From NCBI GenBank assembly GCA_963402885.1, contig OY727096.1, positions 32,159,820-32,223,819 of the forward strand: a stretch of 64,000 nucleotides of DNA, written 5' to 3'. The notes below the pieces were generated by a model. It was not told where the DNA came from, did no database searches, and saw nothing but the letters and a program-made list of their open reading frames with translations. The stretch comes from Antedon bifida. Lineage: Eukaryota > Echinodermata > Crinoidea > Comatulida > Antedonidae. Positions 11,201 to 22,850 of the stretch are shown in pieces; positions within the stretch are counted from its first letter, which is position 1; every line of letters begins with the position of its first letter. Made by a program: the position numbers and the translations under genes.

Positions 11201-14200
11201 TGTTTACTCCAGATGTCTGGTTTTTAGAAAAATAACCCGAGATAAAACAGTGTTTGTGTCACTTACCTGAATCAACCGACAAAAGACCTTTTCTTTTTTA
11301 TGAGATATTATAACATAGTTGGCCAACTCAGTTTGTGTTTTAGATGATCTAAAAGGGTGGATAGCAAGGCCTTTGTTGGTACATTTTCTAGATTAAAAAA
11401 TGAATAACTGCATAAGCTAAGGGTGAGAGTGTGATGAATCACACAACTTTTCAAAATCTGATTTTTTAAAGCTATAACCTGCATCAAACAATATGCCTTT
11501 GCCTGTCGCTACATTCCCAAAACCCTTTTTTTATTATCAGAAACTAACTTATATGTTTATAGATTAACATTAATATTTTTCATTCAGGATTTGTTTTGGT
11601 GGTTTTTTTTACATCGCTATCATCCAAGCAAAACATATCAAGAAAAAATATTCAATCGGGTGGCACACAACTATGCAAAGCTGTTGCTGTATGCTAAACA
11701 CCCTAAGTATAGAGATGTATTCTTTAAGGTAAGGATTTTTTTTTGGTACAGTATTTACACTTTAACCATCCAGGTGGCACACATATGCAAAACATCTTTA
11801 AACTGTTTGAGGAGAGTTAAAACATTTTTTTGCATACAAGAATTTCAAAATTATTTGAATATTTCTCTAGGCCTACCCTGATCTTCTAGCACAGTCTGTC
11901 TACTGCTGCTTCTGCGAAGCATTTCCAGACTCCTGGCGGCAGTTCAACGATGACTTTAAAGAAGACCTTTGTATGTTGACCTCTCAATGGATTGCTGGAA
12001 CTAAAGTTGTGCCCCGAACATGGATGAAATGGAATTATAAAGCTCTTGAACCAACAGATATGAGAAAGGCTGAAATTATACAAAAAGATTCCAGAAAAGG
12101 TATTAGAATTAAAACAATTAAACAGGTCCGTCAGTCTCAGTTTTTTAAAGTAAACTTCCAAATACAGAGCATTATTATTTTTTTTTATGACAATGAGAGT
12201 TACTGTACAATTCCTTAAAAAAACCCAATAACTGAACAGGTTCGTACAAAAATCTTGACCTGTGTGGAAGACTTCTGCATATTTGAGTTGGTACTTTATG
12301 TTCTTATAATGATTTGCTCCTTTTTTTTTCATTTTCTTTTTGATCCAATTTGTTTGCTCCTATTTGTCATGCATCCAATTCTTTCCGTCCTTCGTCCTTT
12401 TCATTTTCTTGATGTACCATCATTTTTATTTGTTTGTCTCCTGGTTTTTTTCTTTGATGTACAATATTGTAATTTGTGATCTTTATGAGCAAGAAATAAA
12501 ATAAACAAATTTCCCTTTGTAATTGCAGGACGGGGTTTTAGCTTTGAATTTGTGACTCCAGGATCATCCATGCATGACGAGGACACATCCAGAAAAAATT
12601 CGCAAACATCACATTTGATGTCACAGAGAAAAGCATCAATAGACCACCTTGGTGTAGCAGGAATCGACTCTGACACAAAAACAATTACAGCTATTTCAAA
12701 TGCTCAAAAAACCAGTAAAAGTGAACAATCTCAAAAGTTGGAGGTTAAAGGTCAGAAGACTTTGCAGCCAATCACAGAGAATGTTTCAGATGCATCAGGA
12801 AGTCTTTTAAGTCAAAAGACGGTGAAGAGTAGCAAAACATCAAATAGCCAGAGTAGTTTGAAAAAGAAGTCTGACGCAGGTTTGGAGGGAAAGAAAAAAG
12901 CAGACAAGAGCACATCATTAAAGCAATCATCAACAGTGTCACTAAAAGGAAAGGAGAGACCATTGTCACCAGAGGTATGGAATTTGTTTTAACGAAAAAT
13001 GTTTTTTGGTATAAAATGCTCTTGATTTACCTTACCTGCTCGTTTGTCCCTCGTGATCATTCTTGAAAACTCTTCATTTGTATATTAGCGATATTTAAAG
13101 TGGTGATCAAACCAGACTTTCTATAAGCAAGATTTTAATTTATTTACGGAAGAAGCACAAACAACATTTTAAAGAAGCGAGTTCCAATCCTCAACTGTAA
13201 AAAAATGTCTCGTTATTTCTAGTCTTGTTTTGAGCCTTGACAACTTTAAAGACTGACCTCGTGTTTTTGTGAAAGTTGATTTTTTAAATAGCCTATCTCT
13301 TGATTTCAACAACGTAGCAGAAACACCTGCATACATATAAATAAAATCATTATATGCATAAACCAATGCTGATAGTTCCAAACAAGAACATTTCAGAAGC
13401 TCTATTGTTTCTTGACCTTTGAAAACATTAAAAACATTTTTCACATTTCTTCATTTATTTCTTAGTCACATCCAGTTTATGAGAGTACGCAGTTTTCCAA
13501 AAGTGCGTTCAACGTGTGTGGTCAGAGTCCCTTGATGCAACATTTTATGCAACAAAAGAAGTTAGACAAAAGAGCTGGCATGGACATCTACTTACAACGT
13601 ACAGAAATCAAGAGTCTTCCTCCATATCCTTTTTACCATATATTACCTAGTATGTAGTTGTCCTCGGGCTAGGCCTAAGGGGTAGTTGTCCTGGGCTAGT
13701 AGTCCTGGGGAACAATTTTACTGGGGCTATTAGTCCTACAATCTTTTATTCTTGGCAACATTCTATTTTCACTATTCATCAGTACTTTTATAGATGGTCA
13801 GTTGAAGCAGAAATAGCTAGTTGACCAAATTCCAGCATAATTTGTCAGGACTTGGCTACATCTGCAAAATAACATATTTTCATTGTTTAGAATACTTTTT
13901 CAAAAATAGTGCAACTGTTGGAACTAGTGGCATAACAGCTATGAGCACTCACTGCACCCAGGGCCCCAAAGCATGAGCAGCCCAATACAACTAAGCCAGC
14001 ATTGGAGGACCCCTTAGGAGTGCTAAACCAGGGGCCCATTGCACCCTGTGCTACTGAATGTAAAACATCATTTTTTATAACAAGATATTTTTTCAATTAA
14101 ATACAATCTTTAAAGTAAACTAATATGAATCCAAAAATAATATTTTTATTTAGAAAAGAAATGTATGTTGCTTTATTTGTTTATTTTATTGTAATGATTT

Positions 14201-16075
14201 TACAACAGCAACTGCTTATAAATTATTCATACTACTGTTTTAAAGTACATTTGAAAACCCTTAAGTAATTCTCAAATGTAGTATAAAGTACAATATACAT
14301 CAGAATAGGGTAAACATCTGACCAATTAATTTAGCTCCCTGATGCAAAGCTACTCTCGTGGTTAATAAATCAAATAATTTGTCCTTAACTGATCACACTT
14401 TAAATGCGCCAACATACAGAGAACTTATAAATGAGACATATCACAGTATTCGTGAACTAGACCAAAATTACCAGGAAATGCATGAGGAGGGGCTTAGAGA
14501 GCATGCTCAGTTTTTGACCAAACAGAAGGAATACAGAAAAAGCCTTTTGAGGTAATAGTATTCTTCTTTCTTTCTTTATTTCCATTCACATAATCATAAA
14601 CATACATAAATAATCATAGTACAAAACAAAAGAATGGAAATTTTAGGACACTTAAATTACACAGCTCAGTTGTGGAATAGGTCCAAACAAACCAGAAACG
14701 TTTAGTTGAATAGTTTCGGGAAAGAAGTATATAAAGTTGAGAGAAGGTAGTGAGAGTTGTTTAACATAATACATAATGTTGGCCCTAAAAAAATAGCCAA
14801 TAAATGTCTTGATTTGGCACTTGTGTACGGGGTGAAGACATATAGAGAGAGATATACAGGTAATAAACATGAGCATAAACTACTTATTTGCCATAATCAA
14901 AACTAAAGAGATATTGTACTGATAAAAGAATTGGAATTGTATAGTGAAAAATAAGTGTAGCCAAGCAACTAGTCAAAGCCTGATGTGTTACCTGGTGAGA
15001 AAGATAATTACATAATATTGACATGAGATAAATTACTCCAAATCAAATACAAAGAGTCATTTGAGGTTAGTATTGTATAATCAAAGGTAAAGAAGGGTAA
15101 AGTTGAGGGAAGTTAATCGATGATTGCCACACAAATAACAGCCATATCTCCTGATGACACCTGGGGAGAGATAAAAGGTAATATAAACATGAGATACACA
15201 AGGAGAGGAGGTTAGTATGAAATCAAAGTTAAACAAGATACAAGATTTTATTGTGACATGCAATAAGATCACTAGAGCCGCCGTTTCCACGCAATACAGT
15301 AATTAACGATAAACTTTACAAATGTCACAATGTCCAGTTTGATCCTTTTTATTAACAAGCTGGCTTTAACAACCATGAGTGTGCCGCTTTATTCAAAACT
15401 GTTGTGCCCATGGACATGATGATGTCATATCATTACCATATCTGGGCATATCACTACCATATTTGGGCTCATCACACTTTTTTTGTCAAACTAGTTTGAT
15501 AGTGTAGACAAAGCTTAAGTTCAAAGGCAAATTTCCAAAGGACTCTGGGTGGGATGTTATCAGGTCCTCCTGCCTTCATGTATGTTAATTTTGCTTAAAC
15601 CAAATTACACATGGCATAAACTGAGGAGGCGGCACAGGAGCAGGTTGTCTGGTTATCGGAGAAAAAGAGAAATATTTGTAATTTATTAAAATAATTTATT
15701 ATTTTATTTTTCAGAAAAGAAAAGCTGTTAATGGCAAAACCTAGAGAAGTGAAACGGCTGAGTGATTTACTAGTCTTAGAATTATTGGTAAGTACATTCA
15801 ATGATTATGATGTCATGTTGACGACAAAATGAAGAATGGTCATGATATTGACTGATGATACAGAGTAATATTGACTATGAAGATATGACAATGATAAAGA
15901 TACACAGCAGTAGACTATACACGATATTGAATGATAGTAATACTGTACTATACTAACACTGACTATTTCTTTAAAATAACAGAAAGATGAAGATGAAGTT
16001 AGCACAGGAGCTGCATTGTCAGTGCAAGCTGCTCTGATGAATCAAGAAGACAGTAGCCAATCAGCTCCTAGATGA
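5250..16075 (+). CDS. FAM227: FAM227-family protein (FWWh domain), 13 coding exons
   Basis: Exons: 5250-5370, 6202-6357, 6610-6663, 7887-7942, 8212-8253, 10709-10882, 11588-11728, 11871-12099, 12529-12974, 13466-13623, 14399-14551, 15715-15787, 15983-16075. All phases agree, giving 631 residues and TGA. Residues 202-207 are DLFWWF, the signature of the FWWh region shared by FAM227A and FAM227B; flanking segments (HRYHPSK, NRVAHNYAKLL, FCEAFPDSWRQF) fit that domain at about 144-325. Residues 326-473 are a Ser/Lys-rich, probably disordered insert. A predicted helix or coiled coil (YRELINETYHSIRELDQNYQ) follows at about 530-575. The biochemical role of FAM227 is not established. I cannot tell A from B. 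Exon 10 to 11 uses a U12 AT-AC intron, and exons 12-13 are repeated downstream. AATAAA lies at 16237-16242. Small exons 3-5 are the least certain. Confidence 0.85.
6730..7115 (+). repeat. Tandem repeat, period about 83-91 bp, 4-5 copies
   Basis: Within FAM227 intron 3 a pyrimidine-rich unit containing ACTCCATAA, TTCTTACACTACCTAATCAT and CACTTCCCTACACTACCTA recurs with starts near 6743, 6826, 6917 and 7003. The copies differ by small indels. No coding meaning is seen. Confidence 0.9.
8277..10592. mobile_element. 2.3-kb composite insertion with terminal inverted repeats in FAM227 intron 5
   Basis: The left end ATACCCTTTTCACATC and right end GGTGTGAAAAGGGTAT are inverted copies (15 of 16 match). 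Both are followed inward by a GTAACCAGGTTTGA motif (left 8314-8330, right 10554-10570 in complement). A further CCCGTAACCAGGGGGG lies at 8565-8580, and a GGTGGATCTAGCGGGGGT end near 9277 faces CTGGATCCGCCCC near 10505, so smaller elements appear nested inside. The inside is unusually rich in CpG and G-runs compared with the gene. I see no transposase reading frame. It looks like a non-autonomous DNA transposon that has taken other insertions. Confidence 0.6.
13624..14398 (+). other. U12-type AT-AC intron in the FAM227 gene
   Basis: The intron begins ATATCCTTTTT directly after codon-phase-2 exon sequence (CTTCCTCC) and ends TCCTTAACTGATCACAC. ATATCCTT is the U12 5' splice-site consensus and TCCTTAAC is the U12 branch-point consensus. 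The branch A lies about 10-11 nt before the terminal AC, within the usual range. Removing 13624-14398 (775 bp) joins exon 10 to exon 11 in frame (CCT TTA AAT GCG). These introns are spliced by the minor spliceosome (U11/U12/U4atac/U6atac). Confidence 0.9.
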
Positions 16076-17421
16076 ATATGAATGATGACCAATCAGCTGA
16101 TTCATGACTTCACTCTGAAAATTAGAATCACCGTTATCAGTAGGACTTTCAGCCAATCAACCATTTAATAATTCTGGATGATTGGTAGATTTCAAGTGTA
16201 ATGCTTACACTGTAAATTGAAAATGTATAAATGTTTAATAAATATTGATAAACATAATGTTACTTTGCATGGCCTGGATTCATTTACATATGTAGTGGTT
16301 TTTTTTATATGGCAATTTAAAACATTTAAAATGCAAATTTTTGAACTTTTGATGACAATGGATTTGACCTACAGTAGTTCAGTAGTGTATTATATTCTAA
16401 ATTAATACTTTTGTGGCGTTTCATACTTGGTATTCAAGCATCATCATACTGAACTTTGTGTTTTGGAAAATGTTATTGTTAGCCACACCTTACCTGAATA
16501 CTCACTGTATATAATAGTGTAACCAAGCAACTAGCCAAAGTCTCCTATCCTGATGTGTCACATGGGGAGAGAGATAATTACATAATATTGACATGAGATA
16601 AACTACTCAAATACAAAGGGTTAGTATTGTACATGTATAATCAAAGGTAAAGAAGGGTAAAGTTGAGGGAAGTGAATTGATAATTGCCACACAAATAACA
16701 GCCATATCTCCTGATGACACCTGGGGAGAGATAACAGGTAATATAAACATGAGATACACAACTCAAACACAAAAGAAGAAGTTGTTAGTATGAAATCAAA
16801 GGTAAACAAGATACAATTTTATTGTGACATGCAATAAGATCACTAGAGCCGCCGTTTACACGCAATATAGTAATTAACGATAAACTTGTCACAATGTCAC
16901 AATGTCCAGTTTGATCCTTTTTATTAACAAGCTGGCTTTATCAGCACCATACTTTTTACAAATACATGAAGACATCTTTCTACTCTTCCTACACTGTACC
17001 TAATGGTACAGCAGTAACAGACTAACACTAAATGCGTAGCCATGTTGACTTTTATAAGAAGACACTGTTAATTAAGTTATGCTAAACAGCTGACCAGGCC
17101 ACCATGGTGTGTTTCACAATACGTAATATTACTGTATACACTATGCAAATACAAACCGATTTGAGGAAAAGTAATATAATCACAACATACAGTACATATA
17201 TAACAGAATAAAAACATGTTACTTCATACACAATTGACCACAAGCACTGAACTTAAATCATGCTCTATCATTTAAGTACAATACAATACAATAAATGTTA
17301 ATTTTGCTTAAACCAAATTCCACATGACTGAGGAGGTGGCACAGGAGCAGGTTGTCTGGTTGTCAGAGAAAAAGAGACATGTTTGTAATTTATTAAAATA
17401 ATTTATTATTTTATTTTTCAG

Positions 17422-17773
17422 AAAAGAAAAGCTGTTAATGGCAAAACCTAGGGAAGTGAAATGGCTGAGTGATTTACTGGTCTTAGAATTATTGGTAAGT
17501 AGCACTCTTGATCATGATGTCATGTTGACGACAAAATGAAGAATGGTCATGATATTGACTGATGATACAGAGTAATATTGACTATGAAGATATGACAATG
17601 ATAAAGATACACAACAGTAGGCTATACTCGATATTGATTGATAGTAATATAGTAATACTGTACTATACTAACACTGAATATTTCTTATAAAATAACAGAA
17701 AGATGAAGATGAAGTTAGTACAGGAGCTGCATTGTCAGTGCAAGATGCTCTGATGAATCAAGAAGACAGATAG
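17422..17773 (+). pseudogene. Second copy of FAM227 exons 12-13
   Basis: Exons 17422-17494 and 17699-17773 read in the same phase as the first copy and keep acceptor and donor sites. Compared with copy 1, exon 12 has three base changes in 73, one giving VKW in place of VKR. Exon 13 has a Val-Gln-Asp in place of Val-Gln-Ala and ends early at TAG. No independent promoter or upstream exons accompany it. It is either an alternative 3' terminal exon pair of FAM227 or a non-functional duplicate; the type label is the conservative choice. Confidence 0.6.
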
Positions 17774-19059
17774 CCAATCAGCTCCTAGATGAATATGAAT
17801 GATGACCAATCAGATGATTCATGACTTCACTCTGAAAATTAGAATCACCATTATCAGTAGGACTTTCAGCCAATCAACTATTTAATAAATCTGGATGATT
17901 GGTAGATTTCAAGTGTAATGCTTACACTGTAAATTGAAAATGTATAAAAGTTTAATAAATATTGATAAACATAATGTTACTTTGCATGGCCTGGATTCAT
18001 TTACATATGTAGTGTTTTTTTTTTACATGGCAATTTAAAACATTTAAAATGCAAATTTTTGAACTTTTGATGACAATGGATTTGACCTACAGTAAGTTCA
18101 GTAGTGATTATATTCTAAATTAATACTTTTGTGGGGTTTCATACTTGGTATTCAAGCATCATCATACTGAACTTTGTGTTTTGGAAAATGTTATTGTTAG
18201 CCACACCTTACCTGAATACTCACTGTATATAGATAGTGTAACCAAGCAACTAGCCAAAGTCTCCTATCCTGATGTGTCACATGGTGAGAGAGATAATTAC
18301 ATAATATTGACATGAGATAAACTACTCAAATACAAAGGGTTAGTATTGTACATGTATAATCAAAGGTAAAGAAGGGTAAAGTTGAGGGAAGTGAATTGAT
18401 AATTGCCACACAAATAACAGCCATATCTCCTGATGACACCTGGGGAGAGACAACAGGTAATATAAACATGAGATACACAACTCAAACACAAAAGAAGAAG
18501 TTGTTAGTATGAAATCAAAGGTAAACAAGATACAATTTTATTGTGACATGCAATAAGATCACTAGAGCCGCCGTTTACACGCAATATAGTAATTAACGAT
18601 AAACTTGTCACAATGTCACAATGTCCAGTTTGATCCTTTTTATTAACAAGCTGGCTTTATCAGCACCATACTTTTTACAAATACATGAACACATCTTACT
18701 ACTCTTCCTACACTGTACCTAATGGTACAGCAGTAACAGACTAACACTAAATGCGTAGCCATTTTGACTTTTATAAGAAGACACTGTTAATAAGTTATGC
18801 TAAACAGCTGACCAGGCCACCATGGTGTGTTTCACAATACGTAATATTACTGTATACACTATGCAAATACAAACCGATTTGAGGAAAAGTAATATAATCA
18901 CAACATACAGTACATATATAACAGAATAAAAACATGTTACTTCATACACAATTAATTGACCACAAGCACTGAACTTAAATCATGCTCTATCATTTAAGTA
19001 TTTACAGGAACTATACGTTGCAAGAGAGAACAATTTGTTAAATCAGTAACAAGATTACT

Positions 19060-19220
19060 AAAGTCTTGTCTACACTATCAAACTTCGTGTGACAAAAAAA
19101 TGTGATGTGCCCATGGACATGATGATGTCATATCACTACCATATATCGGCATATCACTACCATATTTGAGCACATCACATTTTTTTGGTCAAACTGGTTT
19201 GATAGTGTAGACAGAGCTTA
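19060..19220. mobile_element. MITE, TGTCTACACTATCAAAC family, copy in third FAM227 unit
   Basis: The ends CTTGTCTACACTATCAAACT and GTTTGATAGTGTAGACAGAGC are inverted. The core holds a paired CATGGACATGATGATGTCAT motif and repeats of CATATCACTACCATAT. The family recurs at 56349-56470 and 56953-57113 and as a truncated copy at about 15399-15515. It is about 120-160 bp long with no coding potential, typical of a non-autonomous DNA transposon. Confidence 0.8.
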
Positions 19221-19394
19221 AGTTCAAAAGCACATTTCCGAAGTATCAGGTCCTCCTGCCTTCATGTATGTTAATTTTGCTTAAACCAAATTCCACATGA
19301 CTGAGGAGGTGGCACAGGAACAGGTTGTCTGGTTGTCAGAGAAAAATAGACATGTTTGTAATTTATTAAAATAATTTATTATTTTATTTTTCAG

Positions 19395-19746
19395 AAAAGA
19401 AAAGCTGTTAATGGCAAAACCTAGAGAAGTGAAACGGCTGAGTGATTTACTGGTCTTAGAATTATTGGTAAGTACATTCAATGATCATGATGTCATATTG
19501 ATGACAAAATGAAGAATGGTCATGATATTGACCGATGATACAGAGTAATATTGACTATAAAGATATGATAATGATAAAGATACACAACAGTAGGCTATAC
19601 ACGATATTGAATGATAGTAATATAGAAATACTGTACTATCCTAACACTGACTATTTCTTATAAAATAACAGAAAGATGAAGATGAAGTTAGTACAGGAGC
19701 TGCATTGTCAGTGCAAGCTGCTCTGATGAATCAAGAAGACAGATAG
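19395..19746 (+). pseudogene. Third copy of FAM227 exons 12-13
   Basis: Exons 19395-19467 and 19672-19746 match the first copy more closely than the second copy does: one base change in exon 12, and residues VKR and VQAA are kept. It stops at the same early TAG as copy 2. Splice signals are intact. An MITE (19060-19220) sits upstream; a truncated form of the same MITE sits upstream of copy 1 (about 15399-15515) but not copy 2, so the units were shuffled or partly deleted after duplication. Confidence 0.6.
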
Positions 19747-20639
19747 CCAATCAGCTTCTAGATGAATATGAATGATGACCAATCAGCTGATTCGTGACTT
19801 CACTCTGAAAATTAGAATCACCATTTATCAGTAGGACTTTCAGCCAATCAACTGCTCTTTTGATGACAATGAATTTAACCGAAGTTCAGTAGCTGATTAT
19901 ATTCTAAATTAATACTTCTGTGGCATTTCATACCTTGTGATAATCATCAGGTCCTTTGCAAACAGAAAGAAAAAAGGTGACCGTTTGACCTACTTGAAAT
20001 ATGAATATGCAAGCTAGACTGCTCATGTATAATAATTACCTTTGGTATATAAATGGTGCCTGGTCACCTCTTTCCAAGTTGTATCAAAAAAAGTTCATGT
20101 CGCAGTTTGTGAAGCATCATCATACTGAACTTTGTGTTTTGTAAAATTGTATTGTTAGCCACACCTGAATACTCACTGTAGGTTACAGAATGAACAACTG
20201 GTAGATCACCACAAAGAAGTATAAGGTAGTTACAAACTAATTGTTATTTTGTAAACAGTAATATACACTTATCAAAAACATAAATGTTGAATTTTTTTAA
20301 TTTTTTATCTTGCCTATCTTGATATTGAAGTGTTTTTTTTCAAAATAACATAAATAATATCATAATAATAACATTTTGGCAAATTTAAGCCTAATGCAGG
20401 TCAAATTAGCAATTGAAATAACGGGTACCTATTTGTTGTATGTTAACAACAGTGAAAACTCATGAGGTAGATTTTGCTACGCACACTTGACGTCACAGTT
20501 ACGGCGGCAGCAAGTGCGTGTGGAGATATCGTAAATCTCACAATTGTTCTGAAATCCCTAATATGTTGTCAAAATATGGTTTTCCTTTGAAATAAAATAC
20601 TTGTAACCATTAACTGTTTAATCATTGTAAAGTTATAAA

Positions 20640-21250
20640 AGCTAGCTTTCATTGGATAGAACGCGTCATTCATTAACTGTACCTCAATACAGTAACTCTT
20701 TTTATTTAATTTAGAATTTTAAAAAAATCCTTAAACTGCTATCTTTTGATGCTAATGAAATTTGATTAGTTCAGAAGTCCCTGGTTTAGCAGTGAATTTA
20801 TTATAAATAATAGCGGAATAATACTTCTTTGGCGTTTCCTAATTGCAGGGTCCAAACAGCAACTGTATTGACGTCATAAAATTGAATAAAATCAATGAGC
20901 CCCACCTGTACTATAGATGAATGACGTGTTATAGTGCAAGATTTACATTACTAATTTTCTCTATATTACCACAAAGAAATTAAGGTTATTTATTAGTTAT
21001 TTTATGGTGCACTGTTTTTGGTGTCATGACGTCTTCTACTACTTGATAAAAATTCATAAGGACGTCTATTTTCTTTTTATTCAAAACAATGATTGGTGTA
21101 GACCTATCTACAACATTATCTACAACAATATATTTAAATACTTAATTGAATGAACTGTTGAGTATTTGTTTTATATTTTAATCATACATGGTGATAGAAA
21201 AGTTTTTAAAGGTGGAACTCCATTTAATAATATATTTTATTGTTCCAATA
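20640..21250 (+). repeat. Left copy of a diverged direct repeat (0.6-0.7 kb)
   Basis: Segments such as TTCAGAAGTCCCTGGTTTAG, GGCGTTTCCTAATTGCAGGG, CAAAGAAATTAAGGTTATTT, ATCTACAACAATATATTTAA and AAGTTTTTAAAGGTGGAACT appear here in the same order and orientation as at about 28660-29380, with many differences. The two copies flank the inverted 1.6-kb elements. No coding frame is conserved between them. Confidence 0.65.
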
Positions 21251-21254
21251 TAAA

Positions 21255-22850
21255 ACTAGACATGAAACTCGTCACTTTGACGAGTTAGTTATCCGCACCA
21301 CGACAAACGCCACGTGCACGTCATACGTTGGAATATTGCACACAGATAAAGTTTATGGCATTATGACAAGAACTGAAGAATATGATATGCTGTTAGTGCT
21401 GAATTCTGTCAATTTTGTGTCATATAGTATATACATGCAAACAGTATAAGCTGTATACATATTACATACAGTGTAGAATAGGTGAAATTACGGGACCCGC
21501 CATTTATTCCAATTTTTAACATGGCGACGGTATCAAAATGAAACACTTAGATAGCAATTTCAGAAGGAAATTATCTCAGGAACAACATATTAACGTGTAG
21601 AAGAAATTTGAATACGTAAAATATAGATGCGCACCCTTTTAAATGTGATGAACTATTACGCAAAATATGAAAATACAACTTTTTTTATTCAACTGGCCAT
21701 ATGATGACGTCACAACATCCGATTGGCAAAATGTTTACATAAATTCGTATCTACAATCCAATAGCTTCCAGAAAACGTTTTAATCGTGATTATCACATTT
21801 TATTCTTACGAGCTATAACAGATTGAAATTTACTGTAAAGATGAAAATAAGTGACCCACGTTATTTACGTTTTTAGACATGATGACGTAATAAAAATTAA
21901 AATATTTTTAACTCATGCGAAAGATAGTTGATTGACCTAGACACTATCAAAATCGGGGTGAAAATGGAAAACGGATAAGTAGAGATGCGCTCTATTAAAT
22001 GTGATGAGCTATGACGAAAGATACAAAAATCCTAAATTTTATATTCGCGTGGCCATACGATGACGTCACAATGTCCGGTTAACCATATTATTACATGATC
22101 TGATATCTACAACTCATCAACTTCAAGAATATGTCATCCACAAAAAGTTGACCGTCCAGTTTAGAAATTACGACTGTTTAAAAAAAGGCATAATTTTGAC
22201 AAATTTTGACGAATTTTAAAACTTTTTCATCAAAAACTCGCGAAAATTATCCAATTCTACGTGCCCGTATGACGTGATTTTAAGTCGAAATTGTTTAAAA
22301 GTTTGTAAAATTACTAGAAAAAGGCTGGAAAAACATAAATCACGCGAAAAAAAAGTTTTTTTGCGCTACGTGCGCACGCATGCGTAAAAAAATTGCGCGC
22401 GCCTGGGAATTTTTGACATGCTTAAAATGACATGAAACGCGTAGAAAGTTGATTAGTAATTGATTTTTCGCATTTTGAAATTTTAAACGCGCGTGCGCGC
22501 GTAACTTCGTGTGAAACATGTCATTTTTTGTCCACAGAAAGTTAGCGCATGATATAAATTAAACTTTTGCTAAGTTTCATTTGAAATTATTATATGGTTT
22601 TCGATCTATGTTAAATACGCGAAAAACGTAAAAACGCGCGTAAGTCACGTTGCGCAACTCTGACGTCATTCACAATAAGAGGTGCACAACTTCACGTGAA
22701 TGCCCATATGTTGACAAAGTTATGAAACGTTAACTGTACACGTTTTAGAGATACGCTCTGCACAAAAATGACGGAAAGAAAGAAGAATACAGAAAAAAAA
22801 AGATGAAACAGGACAGTTCCAAGGAGTTATCCGCTGAATGCGGATAACTA
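21255..22850 (+). mobile_element. Non-autonomous element, family H, copy 1
   Basis: It begins CTAGACATGAAACTCGTCAC with a short hairpin (ACTCGTCACTTTGACGAGT) and then GTTATCCGC. It ends in a GTTATCCGC...GCGGATAAC hairpin at 22826-22849. The GTTATCCGC motif near the start and GCGGATAAC near the end form subterminal inverted repeats. The interior is non-coding, CpG-rich in places (CGCGCGTGCGCGC) and carries several TGACGTCA motifs. Hairpin ends, subterminal inverted repeats and the absence of clean long terminal inverted repeats recall Helentron-associated (DINE-1/HINE-like) elements; this class call is inference. Confidence 0.7.

Larger units (their letters stand above)
15715..19746 (+). repeat. 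Triplicated FAM227 terminal exon pair (three tandem units)
   Basis: The penultimate 73-bp exon and the last exon occur three times: 15715-15787 with 15983-16075; 17422-17494 with 17699-17773; 19395-19467 with 19672-19746. The units begin near 14955, 16516 and 18236 (a GTAACCAAGCAACTAG landmark), so they are about 1.56, 1.72 and 1.95 kb. All splice sites (TTTTCAG/AAAAG, TTG/GTAAGT, AACAG/AAAGAT) are kept. Copies 2 and 3 stop earlier, ending NQEDR instead of NQEDSSQSAPR. Copy 2 changes an Arg to Trp. They could serve as alternative terminal exons or be relics. Confidence 0.9.
16076..20640. other. FAM227 3' flank made of tandem duplicated units
   Basis: Beyond the exon copies this stretch holds 3'-UTR-like DNA with AATAAA motifs (16237-16242 and the equivalent near 17955) and repeated intron DNA. 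A TAATACTT...GGCGTTTCATA motif recurs near 16405, 18120 and 19908, and again further right near 20822, 27258, 28138, 28492, 28788 and 32428. This suggests that the same segment was copied outward into the transposon block. No independent gene is supported. Confidence 0.6.

Noticed and set aside
13640-14357. Conventional GT-AG alternative for FAM227 intron 10 (CTA/GTATGT donor)
   Set aside because: It needs an acceptor AG before 14399 in the right phase, which I do not find, while the AT-AC U12 signals are near perfect.
16621-19481. Repeated minus-strand open frames of 62-68 codons
   Set aside because: They are antisense shadows of the duplicated FAM227 exon and intron units.
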